A stretch of DNA of 64,000 nucleotides from Crotophaga sulcirostris (taxonomy: Eukaryota; Chordata; Aves; Cuculiformes; Crotophagidae): contig VYZB01000289.1 in the NCBI GenBank assembly GCA_013397455.1, positions 527,652 to 591,651 of the forward strand, given 5' to 3'. Position 1 is the stretch's first letter, and the number at the start of each line of letters is the position of its first letter. The notes under the pieces were generated by a model, which was not told where the DNA came from, searched no databases, and was given only the letters and a program-made list of their open reading frames with translations. Below, in pieces: positions 25,252 to 36,800 of this stretch. The translations under genes were made by a program, and so were the position numbers.

Positions 25252-26439
25252 TTGTGAAAACATGTCAATTTAAACAGAAACTTGTTTTCATTAGTGTCTA
25301 AGTTTCTTTATAGCTCTTGTTCTGATTCATATCAGCTTTTTGACTCTATTACTAATCTAGATTAATTTCATATTAGTGTTTTAGGTTATGTCAGTGTTAT
25401 TTAAGCTGCACAATGTTTTTAAACAAAAACCCAGCTACCTGCCCTCTCTTTGGATGTTATTGTTATCCTGAGTTCTTTCAGTCACTGGTTTTAATTCCTT
25501 TCAGCTTAACTAAAATGTCCAGCTTTCTGGGGCAATAAATACAGAACAGCTTGTTTCTCTGCCAGTTGGCACCCTTAACACTGTAAATCTTATGTCCTAT
25601 GTGGTCCTCCACTTGTAAGCTTTCATAGCACGCTTCATGAGGAAGATGGGTTTCACTAGGACCTGTCATCTTGTCCTGCAGGTCCCTGGGAGTGAGCACA
25701 TGTTGTTTGTGAAAGGATTTTGAAAGGCTTTTAAATGAGAGGCTAATCCACAAGATAAAAGCAAAGAAATAAAAAAGGGTAAATTCGAAATGGATCAGAG
25801 GAAGCACTTTTCTAGCCAATGTGTGATCAAGCTACAAAACTAATTTCTTGTAATATTGTTAGGAAAAAAACAAACAAGCAAACAAAAAAAACCACCCCAA
25901 GATCCTGAAAGGAATGGATTTCTCTATAGGTAACAAGTATATCCAAAGTTGGATATAATGTGTGGTAAATTTGTTTTAAATTTGTTATTAAACCCTCTGG
26001 TTTCAGGGTTGAGACAAATCTTTAATACGATGTGTAAGGAGACCTTCTTGAGAGTTGATCATTTTATTATCTCCTTTGGAGGATATCGTTCCCAAAAGGA
26101 CAGATGCCTGCTATCCATCGTCAGAAAATGAGGAACCACATGAACTTCCTTCTACAGCACTCTTTTGTTCATAGTCTCTAAAACTGAGCAGATATTGAGA
26201 CAAAATATTTGGTAGTAATTAAAAAGGAGGGGATAAATCTGTAAATAACAAAAATATCCTGAAACTCATTGATCTCTTTTCAGGGTTGCGATTCTGCATG
26301 AGTTAAATCAATATTTTAATATATATATTTACTTATAGAGCAAAAGGCTCCCTGAGAGGCTCAAAGATGGACTGCATATTTGCAGAGCTGTGTGGCAGTC
26401 TATCTTTCCAGTATATAGGCAGAGCAATTAAAGCAGGAA

Positions 26440-26760
26440 TGATTTAACGTGTGGCTTTAAATATAATTAAATATAATTTAAAATATGACTGCCTGAATGG
26501 GGATTTCAATTTTTTCCATGATGTATCACAAACATCAGAGAACATAAACGAAAGACTAATTTCTTTCCATGGGCTTTGGCCCCATAAAAACTTGCGATCA
26601 AAATGACCTGCAGTATGTTCCAGCCTATTCTGCTTGCCAATGTTGCATGTCCCATCTCACAGAGCTGATATACTGATAAGACATATATTAGTTTATGTCA
26701 TCTCAGATGTCATCTGGCTGGCCTAATTGGATCTGATTGGGTCTCTGATCTATTGAGACT
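26440..26760. other. Candidate conserved non-coding element
   Basis: AT-rich, repeat-free sequence with TATAATTAAATATAATTTAA near 26461-26480 and several well-separated palindromic or factor-like cores such as CCATGGGCTTTGG and GGCCCCAT. The look of such blocks is typical of vertebrate enhancers, but this is a visual impression; no alignment is available. Confidence 0.2.
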
Positions 26761-27349
26761 ACACAACTCTGTCGTCACACCTCTCTTGGCCACAGTAGCT
26801 GTTAAAAAGAGCCCTAGGGACAACTGACATTCTTGACTGCCAGCCCAAAAGTGTCAGCTGGAAGAAAGACTATTTCCCAAATGACATCCCCTCCCCCACA
26901 GAGCTTTTGGCACTCACCCCACTGCCATCACCAGTCAAGAACATCTGGCTGTCAGATAAGACAGAGGCAGAGCTCTCTCTGACCCCTGGTCCTGGCTGCC
27001 CTGTCCCTACCCCTAAAAGAGGGGCGACCATTGTCTACTGAAGTGGCCAGTGGCCCCAGGCTGGTTCCCATGACCATTCTTCCACCTGGGAGGCTGGTTG
27101 GCCTTGGGTTGGCAGCCCTAGGTGCTAGGTCAGTGACTGGAAGAGGCACGGAGCCACTCACAAGGCAGCATCCCTTCCAGGAAGCTCTGGGGTCCCATCC
27201 CCTGCCCTCCCACCCTGTGTGTTGGTGGAAGCAGTACTCAACAACCAGTGCTGCACGCAGACTGCCCTGCGCTGCAGCCAGGTGGTCCCCAGTGCTCTTG
27301 TCCTGGCTGATTCATCAACAGACACTTAACTCTCTACAGGGGAAAGGTG

Positions 27350-27425
27350 ACACTGGGTCAAATTCTGCTGTTGCTTATGCCTGCCAAAAGCCAGAGCAAC
27401 TGCACTCAAGTCACAAGAGTCCATT
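27350..27425 (+). mobile_element. Relic of an old amniote interspersed repeat
   Basis: GGGTCAAATTCTGCTGTTGC is followed by CCAGAGCAACTGCACTCAAG and TCACAAGAGTCCATTC. This parallels a common turtle/crocodilian/bird repeat whose pattern is 'gggtcaaattctgct...ttacacc...ccagagtaactcca(c/t)tgaagtcaatggag'. I recognise the pattern but cannot name the family securely; it may be a palindromic DNA-transposon derivative. The copy is truncated. Confidence 0.4.
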
Positions 27426-27621
27426 CCTATGTGACTGGGAAGTACAGTTTGTATGCCCAGACTTGTGTCCTTGTCACGGAGAAATTTCTAGCTTTACATC
27501 CTCATCTAAGAATACAAGAGTCAAGGGAGTTAATGCCGCTTTCCAGGTGGCTAAGAGAAAGCAAAAATCCCTAGCATATCTTAGCTTCCAGCCAAGCTGC
27601 ATTTAAGCAATTATGCATCAG

Positions 27622-27641
27622 AAAAAAAAAAAAAAAAAAAA
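27622..27641 (+). repeat. Poly-A run, 20 bases
   Basis: Twenty uninterrupted adenines. No AATAAA signal precedes it within the usual 10-30 bases and no flanking direct repeat was found, so a processed retrocopy is not supported, although a 191-codon open frame ends at 27606 just upstream. Confidence 0.9.
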
Positions 27642-28786
27642 GTCTGCTTAGAGTCCTAGCCACAAAGTTTCCTCCAGAGTCCTTTCCATTGTGTGCTGGA
27701 GGCTCTGCACCTCCCCCTTCCCTCTACCTTCATAAAAACTGGAGTCCATCTGCTCTGTCCAGAGCACTGCAGCTCAGGGAATCTCACATCACTCCTCTCT
27801 CAGCCAGAGATGAGCCTGAGCTGCACATTTTCAGATAGAGATGCCTGTGTGTGTGTTTCCCAGTTGTAGATTTATGGGAGGAGCAAGGGAGTTGTCTCAA
27901 CTTTGCCCCAGTTCCTTAAAAACAAAAAGCCAGTAAGGAAAATGACTGTGGCTGTGGATTGGGCCACATCCCCTCTCTCCATGGCAATGGGCTGCTGTGT
28001 CATTTCCAGAGAGCTAAGATGTCACCTCTGCAGTGAGTGAAGGGGGAGTGAGGGTTTCCTCACACAAGAGAAGCTCACGGTGAAGGCATCAGCAGGGCAT
28101 CTGCCACAGCACGGTAACCTCTCTGCTGCCTCTCCTGCCTGCACTACCCATGCTATGGAGAGACCAGGAGATAGGCAGCTATGCCTGGTAGACAGCCACA
28201 GAAACCAAGGTGAGCATGGGTGGGTGACCTGAGCTCCCAGCACAAGGGCTGGAGATAAGTCAGGGGATCAGCACCCTCCCTAGTTCCATCAGAGCCTGTG
28301 TGCCTGGGGCATGGTGATCCCCCCTTCCCAAACCCTGTTTCTGGGAGTCTACCTTCTGTCCACTCTGCTAGCCCCTGCCCTTCAGAAAGGAATAAAGCAG
28401 AGGGAGGAAGCAAACCAAAGAAGGAATGGGTTTGAGAAATGACTGTTAAGCAGATGTCTGGGAATCATTATGAGAACTCTCCCAATCTTCCCAGAGCAGC
28501 TGAAAGCTTTACTGCCAATAGCACTTGGCTGCTGGACTCCCATTGCTGTATAAATGATGATAATAGTCTTTGCTACTTCTTCTCCACATGTTCTCCTCCT
28601 CCCCGTGGGGGTGGGCCCTCCTTGGCAACCACAAAGCTCTTGTTATATATAAGGAGTCATTGGCAGCAAGGGCTGGGATTGAACAGAAGAAGGAAAGGGG
28701 GTAAGGTTCCTCCTCAAGCTAATAACCACCAGCAATGGCCCCTGGTGCAGCATTTTATGCTCATTACTTAGCCGCTCTGGGTGCCT
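27642..28786. other. GC-richer unique sequence, no recognised gene
   Basis: This stretch is more GC-rich than its surroundings, so chance frames are longer, for example 73-110 codons on both strands. None shows a domain, signal peptide or known motif. Confidence 0.4.
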
Positions 28787-28811
28787 TTAATAGGCAACAC
28801 TTGCCTATTAA
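28787..28811. repeat. Perfect 25-bp palindrome, 11-bp arms
   Basis: TTAATAGGCAA, a CAC spacer and TTGCCTATTAA form a mismatch-free dyad of mixed base composition, unlike the homopolymer hairpin at 9.6 kb. A dimeric transcription-factor site or a short hairpin are both possible; chance cannot be excluded in 64 kb. Confidence 0.9.
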
Positions 28812-31800
28812 CAAGCATTGAGCTTTGTTAGGGAGTGAAGGGTCAGAAGCATCCAGTGCTTATGGGAGAAAAACAATGAGCCTCTTTTGTTGTGGTAGCA
28901 CCAACCAGAATCCATTGAGTCAGTCTGTGGCACAAAAGCCTAAGAGGCAGGTGCCTTCTGCCATGACCTATCACTTACCTTTGCAAGGAGCACATTCCTA
29001 CAGCACTCTGGTTGCTCAAGGCTTATCTCAATTTTGTACAAAGGTCCCCCCTCCTGGACCTAATTCATGCAGTTTCCTCACATTGTACTTCTTTTGGTGA
29101 TACTTAGCTGAGGCTCAAGGATTCATTCTGCAGCAGCTCCAAAGAGCCCTTTCTATGTCGTACCCTGCTGATGAAAGGCTGGCTGCTCAGCACTCTGAGA
29201 TTCCTGACAGCACACTGAGCAATAGTAACACAAAACCACCAAGTAAAGCATTTGTGGATGTGGAAATATTCCTTACTGCAAAACAATAATGCAGGGCTTC
29301 CTGTCCTCCAGCACCTCTTACTCTGATTGCATTTGGAATTAGAGACACCCACCAAGCTTCCTAGAGGTGAATTTCTCCCTGCAGCAGTAGTGTTCCCACA
29401 TTTGCCTGATGTATGAGAACAGATGACTTTTCACTATAGTGTTTCAGGCTGTGGTGCTTATATTTCAGATATGAAGCTTGACAATTAATAGCAACAAATA
29501 ATCAAATATGCAGAGTTTTGTGCACATGTTTAGACTGTGCTCCAGCCCATGTACCTGGCAGAGGTAGTTCAGTCCAGAGGAGCAGAGTTCACAGATGGCA
29601 CCTCTAAAGATGAGTTTTCTGTGTGTAGAGAAGGCTTAGAGACACAAGTACCTTCCTTTGCAGAGAACAGGGAGCTAGTCTGACTCCCAGATACAGAATC
29701 AAGTTATGACTGGATGATCCATGTTTGTAATTTTCTTGGATTAAAAAACCTCAGGCTTCTCCAGAAACTTTCAATGTTCATATGCAGATCTGTTGAGCAC
29801 TTATGATAGCTCTAACATCAACCCTACTGAATACATAGAAAATTAGTATCAGAGGTACTGAGCAGAAACCTAGCAGATCCAGTCATCTCACTGGCAAATA
29901 GCAAGATAATCATAAACCAGCGAGCCCTGAAACCTCTTCCCACAGTAGTCATCTTCCTGGTTCATTGGTGGGGTGTTCTGTGTGGATTTTCCTCTATCAA
30001 CCACCCAGGCTTGAACACTGGGCCCCTTGCTCCCTGTGGGATGCAGGATTGTTGGATTTCAGTAGATTCTGGCATGAGTAAAAGGCAAGTGATCCTTCCT
30101 TTGACTTACTCAGAAATGAGAAGCAGGCACAAGCAGGCCTGCACAAGCCAAGAAACATTTCTCTGTAAATCTCCCCATGCCTTTTTGGTGGGATTAGTAA
30201 CAGCACAGAACTGTTTTGCAACACAAATGCTCATATACTCATTTTGGCCACTTTGAAGCAGTGGAAACACGCAGGCAGCTTCATTACCCGCAGAGAAAAG
30301 CAAACTTAATGCAATTACTGGACTTCTTTCAGATCAAAATGGTGCAGTGCAGCAAACAGACAAACTCCGTGCCAAAGCATTTCGTAAAGAAAGTTTTGTT
30401 ATAGCAAGACTCCATTCTCAGAGGCCTTCACGTTCTTTGTATTACAAAGTCATGGGCTGACTCATCCAAAATGACTTGCACACTAGATCTGTGCTGCTTC
30501 TCTTTTGTTGCTTTGTTATAAAACCTCGAGTTTCTTAAATCTCCTTAATAAAAGTTCTCAAGCGATTGACTGGAATAGAAGGGAGAAGACAGCCAAGTCC
30601 AGGACCAGCTCTCCCTTCACACCGTGAAAGGCCTAGAAACTGAAGTTAAAGGTTTGTCTTAAGCCAGCTGAGCCTGTCAGGTACAGAGCTATAAGGCTGA
30701 AGATCCACCATACCTTGTGCTCTTTTCTCCCCACCCTCCTTGCTCTGCCCCTGCCAAGTCTGTCCCTGCTGATCGCTGAACTCTTACAGAGGTGTTTGGA
30801 GCTAAGCTTCTTAATGGTCGAGGTGCTGATTGAAGCTTTTCTTCATAGAAAAGTCTACCAAAAAAGTTAATGAATGTTCCACAGGAAATTTTTCATTAGT
30901 GATAAAAGAGTTACCAAAAGTCAGACCATTCCTGATCTGAAAAGCTGTCATGCAGCCTCACAGGAGCAGCAGCTGGTATGTTTCATGAGGCTAATCTCCT
31001 CTCCTTCATGGGCTGAGACACATGGGTGGGCCATAACACTCAGTATGCCAGGTAACATGGGCTCCCAGCCTCATCAGGGAAACTGCACACCCAAACATAA
31101 GCAGTGGTGTTTGAATTCATTTCTGAAGACTGAAGGGTCATCAAAATGCAGGGGTATCAAAGGAAAGGCAGGTGAGTCACAAGTCATGGCAATTCTACAA
31201 CTCATTTTGCCCTCATATGAAAATCCTCAGGTTTTGCTGAAACATGGAATGGCACAGTAGGAAATAATCTGTTTTTAGATGTCTGTGTTTTCCTATTGTT
31301 TGTCAAAACTCATTTCCCTTCTCCGACCGCCCAGACCTAAATAAAGCGTACTTAAAAATACAGACAATGCATATTACAAATGTTGACGCTGTATTAGATC
31401 ATCCCACGTGGCTCTGCCACAGAAGCAGTAAGGCTGCCTGTATCCTTGGGGAACACCCGCAGTTCTTGCTTCTCCCACTCCACTTTGCCTGCAGTGATGT
31501 ATGTTACTGCACAGCCACGTGAATGCCAGAGAAAGGCAGAAAAATGTACACAAAGAACAGGAAAGGAGAAAGAAAGCAAGGGGAATACACTGGTGTGCTG
31601 AGCTGCCTGATAATCCTTCTGGGAGCTTTAAATCTTTTGTTTCGAGTAGGGGCCTTCTTTGAATGACAGTATCCAAGTTGGTTATCTAATACACAGGTGT
31701 AAAACCTTCAGCAAGAACATATAAGGTAGAAAATACAACTCCTGTGTCCCCTAGGACAGCAAGTAACAGCTGCTTTTGCAGGGCTCCTTCTGACCATATA

Positions 31801-33699
31801 AGTAATAAAGCTTTTCTCCTAAGAAATACTAAAGAAACCTCTTGTTTGTTAAACTAATGGAATGCTGGGGAGACGGTTGCCTCATATATCCAATGCACTT
31901 TCAGGCCCCGTGGTGGTACTCAGTGACTTGCCTCCTCCTACATATAAAAAATTCAGCACCAGAAACACAACCCTGAGCTGAAAGGAGGCAACCAGGAAAA
32001 AAGCAGAGATGGCTTGGGGAGAAATTTTGCCTAAGACATTAGAATGTTCCTCGTGTTGCAGGATAGCTCTGCTTTTCAGCAGTTGTGAGAGTGACAGTGA
32101 CGTGGGAAGGTGTTTCGAGTTGTTGTTTTTTCACCTGGGGTGCTTTCCAATTCCTGGTGGTAATGAATAGTGAAGTTTGGCCTGATCTTTAATCAAAAAG
32201 TGTCAAAAGTTTTGACAAATTGAAAAAAATTTAAAACGTCTTTTAAAGCATGCTTTGAATGATTTTCAAATGGAATGGGGCTTTTCCAAGATTAGAACCA
32301 CTCTCAAACTACTTTTTATTTTGAAAATGCCAAAATCATTGACTTTGTTATGAGTGGTTTGTAGACATGACAAATTCTGTGTATATTTTCTTGAAATATT
32401 TTGGTACTGTTGAGTCTGTATGTTTTGCCTCATGTAGAAACTTTTCCAGTATGGGGCTAACTTGTGAGTATTTCATAATTCATAATTCGCTTAATGATAC
32501 TACTGAGAAAGCTGAGCAACCTCTGCTAAGACTTAAGTGGGTATTGTGGAAGAAATAAGATGTTTCAAAACTGACACTTCCCACATTAGGACAGCCACTA
32601 TAGACCTCAAAGTATCATCTCCATACATGGTGAGTATGCAATAACAGCACCTCACTCTACCACAAGAGTCCCAGAAAACAATTATGCTCATTCCCTCATT
32701 GCTTATTGCTTGCAGTTTTTTTTCTAGTCACTTGTTGCACTTATGCCATGAGCATTTTGACTTATTGCCTAATATTTATATCTCATTTAACTCTGCTTTT
32801 CGAGTCTGGCCCCCAGGTTCAGATACTGCGGTAGACATACATGCCAAAAACGACAGTCAGAGAAAGTTGTCAACAAGCCTTGTATTCTTCATGTCCTCTG
32901 AAAGCAGTATGCTGGTCCTTGCACCTGATTTTTACAAGTCTTTATCACTGTTTCAGCACTCCTATTTGTGATATCTGTATTTACCTCCACCTCATACATT
33001 TCCCATCTTATCTGAAATTTATTACTATGAACCAGATGATCTGACAAGCTCATTCAGAAGGACTGAGAATCTTTAAAACGTTTCTGGACCAAAAAGTCCT
33101 GCCTCCTCTCTCATTTAAGTTATCTATACTCTGCTGTTAAGTATTTTAATTTGGGGGGGGTCTTCTGACCCTTTTTTGTTTTGCTTTATCCTTACTGCAA
33201 TTTTTGGTTTCTGGAAAGATTTCAAACTCTTCTTGGTCACTCTTGTGACCCAGATGCTGAGTGGACAGATAATAGTTTTTATTTTTTTGTTTCAGAGATC
33301 CATTTCTGTAGTGAGGAGAACAGTTATTTGCTGGCTAATGCAGAATAATCTGAAAAATATGTTAAGTCTATACAGCCCTAGGTGTGCTGTCTTATACACC
33401 CACTCTGCCCTCCATTTACATGTAGTCTCATTAACAACCTTTGCTGAAAATAATGTTGTGTGATATTTTTATAGAGCTGGATATTGATCAGCCTGATTTG
33501 CTTAAATCAAAGTGTGTCCAACCATATTTTTTTCTGCTGCCTTGCTCCTCTACTGCAGGTTTTTCAGATCAAGTTTTTATTTAGAAATGTTGCAGTGTGT
33601 GATCCTGCTTCCTGGGTTGGTACAGCATCATTAATACAGAGGATCTTGCTGCCTAATGACAGATCCAATGCTGGAGCACGTGGCATGAGAAGGATGGTC
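28812..33699. other. Unique non-coding sequence
   Basis: No gene or clear repeat was found. Open frames up to 128 codons (30874-31260) lack recognisable domains. An eight-guanine run lies at 33153-33160. Confidence 0.4.
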
Positions 33700-33855
33700 T
33701 GAAGCAGGGGATAGCACACTGGGAGTAGGAAAAAACGTGTTCAACTCCTTGCAGAGCAGCCACAGACTTCTTTAGGCTAAATCACTTCATCTCGCACATG
33801 CTTCAATTCCCCACTTGTGCAGGGTGAATAATAATTCCCATTACCTCCAACAACT
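33700..33855 (+). mobile_element. MIR-type SINE
   Basis: The segment follows the MIR layout in order and spacing. GTGTTCAACTCC stands where the tRNA-derived B-box ('ggttcgaatcc') should be. It is followed by a degenerate 'tgaccttgggcaagt' equivalent (TTAGGCTAAATCACTTCATC), then GCTTCAATTCCCCACTTGTG for the 'cctcagtttcctcatctg' CORE block, and finally GGGTGAATAATAATTCCCAT for the 'ggggataataatagtacctacctc' block. Divergence is high, as expected for an ancient SINE shared across amniotes. No target-site duplication survives. Confidence 0.75.
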
Positions 33856-36800
33856 GCAGTCATCTAAATCTTTGCAGGTCCAACGTATTTTGACATCACA
33901 AGGATGAGGACAAGGACCAGGGGAATATGGACCCATGGGTCACTTTCAAAGAAATATCTAATTATCCTGTAAAACACAGAGTTGGTAAATACTACAAAAG
34001 CAAGATGCAAATGATAACTAGATGTGTCTAATCATTATGAACAGGGATCATATTTCCTGAGCCTGAGAAATTATGAAACATTGCAAGGGGGAGAAAAATT
34101 AGAAAGCAAGGACTTTATTGAATTTTGTATTTTCACTTTCCTGGGCAGCCTGATAACTTAAATAGATACATAAGTTCAGTTCTGCCTTGGTCTGGGGACA
34201 TGTAAGGACAAGGAAAAATCACATGAATAGCTACAACTTAATTTGTACATTGCCACCTTCCCCTCTAATAGAGACACCCACCCCTTTTGGTTTGTATGCA
34301 TCATTTGTACACATCATTAATTACCACATGCTGATCGATTTCTGGTGGTGTATCAAATGTGTAGTTTCTGAATAATGAGAGGACCTAATCCAGGTAACAC
34401 TGGGATCAAAAGGATCCAACTGTTTCCTTACACTACAGTTACCCATGGGAGTGGGCTAATCTACTGGGGAGAGATGATGACATGCTCAGTACACAGCAGG
34501 ATGGGGCCTTAGGAATCCCTTTCCTAACCAAAACCACATCCTGTCATGCAATCTCTGAATTACTGTTACAGCTAGTTTTTTTAACTCCACATTAGTGAAT
34601 ATCTCAAATTTCAGCCTCTTCTCCAAAAAGTGTAACAAATATTTCACAGTTTCAGCCTCTTTGTCATAAAGCTTAATCTTTTGCAGAGACCTAGGTTTTT
34701 CCTGGTAATGATATTTCTCCTCTTATAGTTCCTGTCATGGCTTTGCTTGCACAGCCCATCAATTAACAATGGTGTCTACAAAGAAGGAGTTTTATACACG
34801 GGGTTAAAACAAAATCATCAAGCAGGGGTTTTAATCTCTCCTTTTGTTTCTATACAAGTGGCATGAGGTGATAATGGCAGGAAAGGATGTTCTTGGGGTG
34901 AGGTGGAGGGTGGGCAGCCAAGATAAAAGTCTAAATTTAGATAAAAGTCTTCATTTAACACAATTTAAATGTAAATTGTAGTGAAACATGTTAGTGACAG
35001 AGAGGAGGTTATGACTGATCAGATATGAAGCTTTGAATCATTTGCCAAAACAAACTTCTTCTAAATATTTCACTTCTTTTTTATTTGCATTCTTCTCCTC
35101 TCAACACTTCTGATCCATGACATGTACTATGATGGTTGCTATCAGGGAGTCAGCAAACGAAGCTGCCCAAATCAGGAGTAGGAATATGAGATACAAAAGG
35201 AAACTCTGAGATATCAAAGATGTTCAAGCGTAGGGAGAACTTCAAGGGTTTCCTTACAGAGATAATGACCAAACTAATGAAAAGTGAAACTGAAGGTGAA
35301 GAAAGTAATTGAGGAGGAGGCATGATAATTTTTCTACTGGGGAGGAAAAGAACTTTGTTGAGTGAAAAAAGGGATCAAATAACAAATCTCTTTCACAGTG
35401 GAAAGGTCAAAGCCAAGGAATACTGATACTTTTCTTCTATTCACTTCAGATGGAGACCTTGAGCTCAAACCACATCTTGAGCTAAATTCTGTCAGAAAAA
35501 CATTCTGGGAGTTTGTGTGGTGCAAAAGATCTGTTCCACAAAAGAAGCTGATATCCTGGTGACAGCATGAAAAGTAAAAGTACCAGCTTTGAAATGAAAG
35601 ATTCTGAGAAAGTGGGGTTATAAATGTCAAATTTTTATCAAAATATGGCTTATTTTTTTTTTGCTGTGTCATCATATACCATATTGACATTAGAAGAAGA
35701 ATTTTGTTATTAATTCCCTCTGGAGAAATCCAGAACAAGCCCTTGCTTAAATGAGAGGATTTTTCACAATGAAAATTGAAGAGCTCGGCATGTAATGAGT
35801 GAGGTCATCTCATTAATGTGCACAAGCTGCACTGTAGTTGTTCTGCTGCAGAGAATGAGTTCTGGACTAAGCTAAAATCCCTTGTGGCTATTAATAATAT
35901 TTCCTTACTTTCCCAGAAGAGATATATCTGAAGAAAAAGCCTTAGCTTAGAAGGTCCATACAGGTACAAATCAACAGAGTAAACTTATGTCTCTATGAAT
36001 GTAGACATGACTTTCCAAAGTTTAAACTTGTTTATTTTCACTAGATCTCATAGGAGAGCAAGGGCGATGGAAAATAGTGATCAAGGATGCTGATCTCTGA
36101 TTGCTGATGTTACGCATAGATTGATCTTAAGGTGCTTTGGTTTTTACACATTCAGTAAGTAACAAACTCCAGGGACAAAATCCACAAGTCATCATGAAAG
36201 GGTAAATTAGGAGTCACTAAAATCCATGGAATTTTTCCATGTTTTTCTGTGTATACGTAAGATCAGATCTTGGATCTTGAGGACACTTTGTTAGACCCTG
36301 CAGTTACTGGGATATCTACCTGCTACGATTTCAATTCATTGGCCCAGCTGCAGCTTGAAGTGTCAGGTTCCTAAATCCTACAGTCAACTACTTTTCTGGT
36401 GGCTTGAATTTACAAAGCCACCAAAGTCTTGTTCCTGGACTGTGTCTAGTGCATTAACTGTAGCTCAAGCTTGCACCAAAGGATGGAGATACTCACGTGT
36501 GATACTTAAAACAGATAAAGAAATATATCAGCAATAGTATCATGTGTCCACCATGGACTTTCCATTTGTTCAGACCATTATTATAGACTACAAACTAGAG
36601 GGGTTTATTGTGGCATTTCTAAAGATCCCACATGGTCCCATGTCCTTACATGCCTGAAAGACTTGTATGAAGTTAATATCTGATCCTACAGAAGCCTCCC
36701 TGTGAAAGCAATTAGATTTCCTACAGATTTAAAGACCATTATTTTTCTGAGGAAGCCATATTCACCTGACTTCAAATCATGGCTCTAAATCATTAAAAAA

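Larger units (their letters stand above)
24196..27349. other. Unique non-coding sequence
   Basis: Contains the guanine/purine tract at 25205-25251 and an AT-rich block (26440-26760) listed as a candidate conserved element. No gene is recognisable. An A-rich simple stretch lies at about 25862-25895. Confidence 0.4.

Noticed and set aside
33040..33110. GAATCTTTAAAACGTTTCTGG as a CR1 remnant
   Set aside because: The similarity covers about 20 bases with no neighbouring blocks in order.
33730..33760. Possible tRNA-like B-box (GTGTTCAACTCC)
   Set aside because: It is explained by the MIR SINE, which derives from a tRNA; no cloverleaf could be drawn.
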